Assembly (NCBI GenBank): GCA_003868215.1
Contig: QWDQ01000005.1
Span: forward strand, 124,001-188,000
Direction: 5' to 3'
DNA from: Pseudophaeomoniella oleicola
Lineage: Eukaryota > Ascomycota > Eurotiomycetes > Phaeomoniellales > Phaeomoniellaceae
DNA length: 64,000 bases
The notes beneath the pieces are model-generated. The model was not told the DNA's origin and ran no database searches. It was given only the letters and a program-made list of their open reading frames with translations. Made by a program: the position numbers and the translations under genes. Of the stretch, positions 58,492 through 64,000 are shown one piece after another (position 1 is the first letter of the stretch; each line of letters opens with the position of its first letter).

Positions 58492-60111
58492 ATGGCGTCG
58501 TACACATCTGCATCGTCTCAATACTCGCTGCCTGTCGCGATTAGTGAAACTTCTGATGACTTTAGGTCAGCTTCATCATCGCGCTATTCCATCTACTACG
58601 ACGCCTCGGATCAATCAGAGGTAAGAGGATACCTGCTTGTTTGTCTCAATCAAACAATCAAACTGAGACTTGGATTGACCGCCTCCGAACTGGCTTGTTT
58701 GCTCCCCCTTTTTCCAAGATAGAAGCCTCCAAACCACCTGGAATTGAAAGTAACCACATCTTCAACAGGAAGTCGACAAAGGCACAATGGCGAAAGACGA
58801 CGTAGTCTCAGTACTTACCACTTCAATCGCGGGCTTTGAGAGGGTTGTCGAGCATGTAAGTCGCCTTGCATCGCAATAGTGCCCAGTTACTAAAGAGAAT
58901 AGCTCCGCCTGCGAGGCGAGCCTGAGATTGCAAACAAGTTTGCAAAATCTATGCTTGACATGATTTCCGACTTCAACAATGTAACTGCAGATTGGGACAT
59001 ACAGAAGTGTGTCATGGAAGATCCCAAGGTGGGTTCTCCTCGCAAGATGTGAACACAGGTCCTGACCTTGCCGTAGCCTGTTAGGACAAACCAAGCGACA
59101 AATCAAGGAGGGTCAGCTCCTCAGGCCGAGCCCATTAGCGACCACATCGCGAACCTTCAAACAGGAAGCTGGGCTGCTGTTGCCGCTATTCCAGCCAGCG
59201 TGAGAAACAATCTTGTGGTCCATCGACCAGGAGACGGGATGCAGCGCAGCGTCACTGATCAGCCGGATGATGACGGTGTCTTCGTACCTGAATCAGAAGC
59301 ACGTGTTGTGTGGATTAAACCGAAGCAAATCGACGTCACCATCAATACAAAGATGGTGTCCAATGTCATTAATCAAGGGCCGTTACTGTCCGTAGCATAT
59401 TCGCCTGCAGAGAACGCTGTTTGCGTCATATTCCAGCATCCACAGCACGCGCGTGAGTTCCTAGAGGTCGACCAGCAGAGTTGGACGAGAAATGGCTACG
59501 GTATCCTTGGTTCGGCGTATAATGCCCTTCCAGGTTTGGGATATTCAAACACCGAAGAACTTAGGCGCATGGATCATCCAAAATGTGAGCGCCGAAGATT
59601 GACTTTTGTTCGGGCAGCTCTCTTCTGCGACAACTTGACAGAGGCGAAGTTCAAGAGCGACATCTTCAGGATCGTTGGAGAAGACCACGTCGAGCTTGTC
59701 TGGCTGTTCAATACTGGCAATGGTGAGTGATACAATCAAGGTTAGTAGATATGCATATAGGCAATGGACTGACAATGTGAAGCCACTGTTATCTTTTCAG
59801 GGGTGGCTGTTGCACGAAAGTGCAAGGAGGAATTCCTCCAGATTGCGAAAGCAAGAGGCCCATACCACGGCATGCACGTATCTTACTCACACGACCCATG
59901 TGAGCGGCCTCTTCAGCTTGTGACGCAAATGAACGATCCTTTCGCCAGAAAGAACGGCCCACCCCGGAGTATAGGTCTGTCATATCGACCAAATCCGATG
60001 ACAGCTAATGGAGGAGTTCCCCGTCCCCGCGTTCCATCGCCCAGGCGCCAAGGCATTGGTCACAACAAAGAGGAGAACGGTTGGCAGACTGTTGGCAGTC
60101 GTCGTCGGTAA
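58492..60111 (+). CDS. Uncharacterised five-exon protein, possible degenerate RRM-like repeats
   Basis: Protein of 432 residues; exons 58492-58620, 58769-58855, 58903-59028, 59077-59722 and 59801-60111, introns 148, 47, 48 and 78 bases. All joins keep one frame. I do not recognise a named family. The start is Ser/Tyr-rich (SRYSIYYDASDQS). Residues about 45-85 look helical (FERVVEHLRLRGEPEIANKF). From about 175 to 240 and again from about 260 to 350 there are beta-alpha-beta-like alternations (RVVWIKPKQIDVTI..., then LTFVRAALFCDNLTEAKFKS... LVWLFNTGN... VARKCKEEFLQIA), reminiscent of RNA-recognition-motif folds without clear RNP boxes. The tail is Pro/Arg-rich and ends NGWQTVGSRRR. Five codon-aligned exons argue that it is real; function is unknown. 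Confidence 0.8.
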
Positions 60112-61190
60112 GGTTTGTCCCGCCAATGGCTTGATGACATAATAGCCGACTTCCAGGCATCAAAGGGAGGACAGAAGAACGATTGTTGAGAGACTATTTG
60201 AAGATATCCTTCACGGGTTTGACCTGTCTGATCTAATCAACCGCAGTGATGTCGATGGGATGCCATGGCAGAAGACTTCCCACGACGACATGAGTTAATG
60301 CGCTGCTTCTCATGCTTCATTCATGCAATTCACGTCTTCGAGAAGCTTTTTGTGTTACGGATGCGCACGTTCTCACGCCTGAGGTTGCATACATCATGCA
60401 GATCCAGATATGGGGTTTCACAATGGAAAGACAACGTTGAAGCAGCTGTCTACTCAGGTCAGGCTTCCACTTTGCAGACAGAAGTTTGATACCAACCAGT
60501 CATCGAAGCAATACAAGAGACATCGTGTCTCATTCGATACCTTACTTAGTTAGTGGCGGTGGCCTAGGCTCAGATATTTTTAGTCACATTCCCCTTCCAT
60601 TGGTGTCTACGAAGTATAGTACTACGTAGTATTACGCACCTCCTTGCTACGTAATGGTACCGTATTATCCATGAAAAGTGCTCCATTTACTCTTGTTGCT
60701 CTGGTTTCGGGGGCTGAGTTTTACTTTACCGAGACTTGGGTGGTGGTGGACCCTTAACAAACACGAGCAAAGGGTGACAAAGTTTTGTTTAGATACATGA
60801 TCATTTTATTACTTACTTGCCTTAACAACATACGGGATGGTCTTTCATTCCTGAGTCCATTGTCTTACATATTTGCTTTCTGTCATCCTGTGTATATCTC
60901 GTCCATCTTTGTTTCTTTATTCCTTTCAATTCTGTATATCCAGACCGCAAACGACGGTCATTACGATTCTTATTTGCGCCGCATTAGTAGCTTGCAAGTT
61001 GTTTACTACTATTCAACCCCTTGGTCCCTCGCTTCATTGTTATTACGCTATCAAATACAAGGATCCGTACTCGGCTACGACATAGAAATCCCACTTCCCT
61101 CATATAGCCCTTTCTCTCCCCAGACTCCCGCGGGAGCATTCTGTGCCAGGTGCTGCTTGAGAGTCATTCCACGAGTGCGCTGTATACATC
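60112..61190. other. Crh-gene upstream region
   Basis: A 1.1-kb interval with no gene. It contains TACTACGTAGTA at 60620-60631. The last 400 bases are pyrimidine-rich and may be transcript leader. Confidence 0.5.
60620..60631. repeat. TACTACGTAGTA palindrome copy 4
   Basis: Perfect 12-bp palindrome 560 bases upstream of the Crh-family gene. Confidence 0.7.
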
Positions 61191-62645
61191 ATGGCCCGAT
61201 TCCTGACTTCGGCCATTCTATTCGGCCTTGCCGCTCATTCCGTTTATGCTCAGACGACCTGTGGCAGTGGTACTCTTTGCCCAGAAGATTCACCGTGTTG
61301 TTCTCGTAAGTCCACCCCATGGAAATACAACGGTGCGCCCAGTTCAATCTAACATTGTATACAGAATATGGTCAATGTGGCACAGGTGCCTATTGCCTCG
61401 GTGGCTGCGATCCTCAAAATTCTTTCTCCCTTAACTCCTGCGTACCGGCACCTGCTTGCCAAAACAAAACCCTCAGCTTCAGGAACTCTGATAATTTGAT
61501 GGAGAACACGAAATACTTGGGAGATGCAAGTCAAGCAGATTTTGTCTACAGCGGCCAGCCAATTGTGTATCGAGACCAGGTGCTGTTGACCATGACTGAG
61601 GGATCCGTCGGCACACTCCTTGCGTCAACATCATACATGTGGTACGGGAAGGCGACGGCAAGAGCAAGGTCCAGCGGTGGACAGGGTGTTGTCACGGCGT
61701 TCATCATACTCTCGGATGTGAAGGACGAAATCGATTTCGAATGGGTCGGCTATAACCTCAGCCAAGTCCAGACCAATTACTACTTTCAAGGAATATTGGA
61801 TTGTGAGTCGGTCGTCGGCTTTTGAAGCTTTGACTTCGCGGTTGCGTCGGTCTTGCTAACACTAACCCTCCACAGATGATAATGGCGGCAACTCGTCCGT
61901 GAACGGTGGTAATGCCATGACTGATTACCACGACTACGAATTAGACTGGACCCCCGATCAAATAACCTGGTCCGTGGACGGTAACGTGGTACGCACGCTT
62001 GAAAAGTCCACGACCTGGAACTCGACCGCCAATCGCTACGACTATCCACAATCGCCTGGCCGTGTTCAATTATCCATCTGGCCAGCTGGTTCCCCGTCAA
62101 ACGGTGCTGGAACCATCGCTTGGGCTGGTGGTGAAATCGATTGGAACAGCACATATATGACGAATGGATACTACTACGCTGCCGTTAGCGACTTATCAAT
62201 AGAGTGCTATAACCCGCCGTCCGGCGCAAACACCACGGGTCACAAAAGCTACGTTTACACTTCCAACACTGGCCTGAACAATAGCGTCAGCATCACTGAC
62301 GACAACACGATCCTGTCTTCCTTCGAGGCCACGGGTCTCAACGAAACAGCTGGCGCTACGGCGAGTGCCAGTGGTTCGAGGTCCTCAGCAACGGCTGGCA
62401 CAGTTCCCGGCCAGAGCAACTCGGGTACGGGCTCTAACGGTCAACGAGGCAGTGATTCAGACTCAGGCTCGAGCTCCTCATCCTCATCCGCATCCGGCTC
62501 GGCAGCGACCGGCTTCGTGCAAGGCGGTGGTGGCGGTGGTGGCTCCAGCAGTGCAGCATCTGGGCCCATCATCGGCAATGATATTGTTGTAAAAGGCAGT
62601 ATATTGACCGTTGTCGTTACATTGGTCGGCATGCTCGTTCTGTAG
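61191..62645 (+). CDS. GPI-anchored Crh-family (GH16) chitin-glucan transglycosylase, three exons
   Basis: Protein of 440 residues; exons 61191-61305, 61365-61802 and 61876-62645, introns 59 and 73 bases. A signal peptide (MARFLTSAILFGLAAHSVYA) leads to a Cys-rich CBM18-like module (residues 21-70, including CSQYGQCGTGAYCLGGC). The GH16 domain has the Crh catalytic signature DEIDFEWVG at about 159-167. A Ser/Gly-rich stalk follows, then a hydrophobic end (GSILTVVVTLVGMLVL) typical of GPI attachment. Crh1/Utr2 proteins join chitin to beta-glucan in the cell wall. A poly-Gly run (GGGGGGG) lies before the anchor region. The CBM18-like front end places it with Utr2/Crh2-type members more than with Crh1 forms that lack it. 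Confidence 0.93.
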
Positions 62646-63407
62646 TCTGAAACAAGAAGAAAAAGAATGGTTCGAGGAGACGATTTCCACGTTTCTCTGT
62701 TTATTTATTTTTTTTCCTTTTTTGGGAGGGGGGCCGGGCATTTATGTGACACAAAAATTGGATAGAAGGGAGGAAGGAAGCATTGTACCAGCCAAAAAAT
62801 TGGTCATTTTACGGTTCTGCATCTTGCATCTTGCATCATCATCATCATCATCTCCCGGACGGCGTGAACTCTTCTTGTAAATATCTGCTAGACCAGCTAG
62901 CTAGTTCTCATCTATTATCTGTCTATCTGCAAATAATTTATTGGTTCAGTTCAGTTCAGGTCATCTTTATCTACATACTCGTAGAGACCAAGTTGCTCGG
63001 ATCCCTGCCTTTTCATTTTGTTCGGGTTCGTGGTGGTTAAAGCTCTTGCAAGTACTGTATCTGGCAAGGAAAATATATTCTATAAGTTAATGACTTATTC
63101 TTGTTTTGGGAGCGAGGCGCGCGGGAAAGGAGGGGGAATGGATGTAACTACCGAACCCTCAATTCATCATCTATTAATTATCCAGACTTCATCATTGATC
63201 AGTGTTACCTAAATAATTAGCAGAAGAAGGATTAATCGTTTTTAACTTATTGTTGTCATCATCGTCATCATTGAATAGAGATATCACATAGGTATGTATA
63301 TACACACGGGGTTTTATTCAATTAGGTTACATGTTGTATCTACATATACATGAGGCCTTGTTAAGGTAATGTGAGATGAGAAGATGTAATTAGTTTTCTC
63401 CCTTCCT
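62646..63407. other. Convergent 3' flank
   Basis: A 762-base interval between converging genes, with CAT-type and AT-rich simple sequence (for example catcatcatcatcat near 62836). No gene. Confidence 0.5.
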
Positions 63408-63962
63408 TCACCTCTTCGCTAGTTCCTTCTCTTTCTCACTCTCTCTTTCTCTCTTCAAGCGCTTCTCCTCCTCTCTCTCCTGTCTCCGTGCTTCCTTCCA
63501 TCTTTCCTGCTGCTGTTTCCTCCTCATCTTGCGTCTCTCTTTCTCCTCTCGCTTCTCTTCCAGGGTTGGCTGGGGTTTGCTGCGGTTCTCCAGCGCCCGG
63601 AGGGTCTTGACTTTTACTTTTGATCTTTGGATCTCGTCGGCGAGAGAATACTCTTTGCCTTGGTCCTGCGGGTTGATTGCATCGGATAGATCGAATTGGT
63701 CGATAGCTTCTTGGATGTCTTTGTCGATAGCTAGGCCACATTCATGTTTTCTAAGCGTCAAAGTTTCTTCCATCTCGGCGATGAGCGCTCGTCGTTCCTG
63801 GTTTCCAGGTTGTTTCCTTTCGTCGCTTTTGAGCTTGTTGATGTCGGATTTCAACTTCATCAAAGTTTTGACCAAACCACTCCTCAATTGTAGAGCCCTT
63901 GTATTTCTGGAACCAGGCCGACTTCGATCCATGATCCGTTGCTTTTCTTCTGCATCAGTCAT
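63408..63962 (-). CDS. Charged coiled-coil protein, 5' end at window edge uncertain
   Basis: I do not recognise this gene. From the ATG at 63962 it encodes 184 residues. The frame stays open to the window edge, so the protein may be longer and the true start outside. The sequence is almost entirely helical and charged: KTLMKLKSDINKLKSDERK in front, an acidic middle (EAIDQFDLSDAINPQDQ), then a long Glu/Arg/Lys run (EEKREEKERRKMRRKQQQ to the end, LAKR). A coiled coil or single-alpha-helix is likely. It converges on the Crh-family gene. Confidence 0.6.
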   Translation of the reverse strand: MTDAEEKQRIMDRSRPGSRNTRALQLRSGLVKTLMKLKSDINKLKSDERKQPGNQERRALIAEMEETLTLRKHECGLAIDKDIQEAIDQFDLSDAINPQDQGKEYSLADEIQRSKVKVKTLRALENRSKPQPTLEEKREEKERRKMRRKQQQERWKEARRQEREEEKRLKRERESEKEKELAKR

Positions 63963-64000
63963 GAAACCACAACGGGGGTGCAACTCTAGACCCCTGGGTC

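Overview
The window is nuclear DNA of a filamentous ascomycete (Pezizomycotina-type). The genes are protein coding and broken by short GT-AG introns, mostly 47-60 bases long, with CTAAC/TACTAAC-like branch sites. Fungal families recur: Zn2Cys6 regulator, Crh wall transglycosylase, GH28 exopolygalacturonase and the fungal L-rhamnose route. I read 21 protein-coding genes (one unresolved at its 5' end, one touching the window edge). I saw no rRNA, tRNA, CRISPR array, transposon or virus-like element.

Left part (2.0-13.1 kb), sugar catabolism: three of the four enzymes of the non-phosphorylative L-rhamnose pathway lie together, namely LRA2-type lactonase (+), LRA1 L-rhamnose dehydrogenase (-) and LRA3 L-rhamnonate dehydratase (-). 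A large Zn2Cys6 activator-like gene (+) is divergent from LRA3, and a secreted GH89 alpha-N-acetylglucosaminidase (+) follows. The LRA4 aldolase is not in the window. Two CGG-N6-CCG sites lie just upstream of LRA1 and LRA3.

Middle-left (13.1-24.5 kb): an 11-kb gene-poor stretch holds one gene, a SANT/Myb-like protein with poly-Q/poly-H tracts. The stretch begins with an unusually dense cluster of microsatellites.

Middle (24.5-45.3 kb): housekeeping and regulatory genes. These are PRP8 (-) divergent from RPL34 (+); an XLF/Nej1 end-joining factor (-) divergent from cactin (+); a forkhead regulator (+) with 3 kb of gene-free DNA behind it; a secreted GH28 exopolygalacturonase (+); and RPS21 (+).

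Right part (46.9-64 kb): cytosolic PheRS alpha subunit (-), MsrA (-), kinesin-8 (-) divergent from an MCT-like MFS transporter (+), proline dehydrogenase (+), an unrecognised five-exon protein that may contain two degenerate RRM-like folds (+), a GPI-anchored Crh-family enzyme (+), and a charged coiled-coil protein (-) at the right edge.

A short palindrome family, TACTA-N2/3-TAGTA, recurs only in intergenic DNA. It has four perfect 12-bp copies of TACTACGTAGTA, far more than chance predicts in 64 kb. All exon joins were deduced by eye from splice signals, reading frame and remembered family sequences; no alignment was run.
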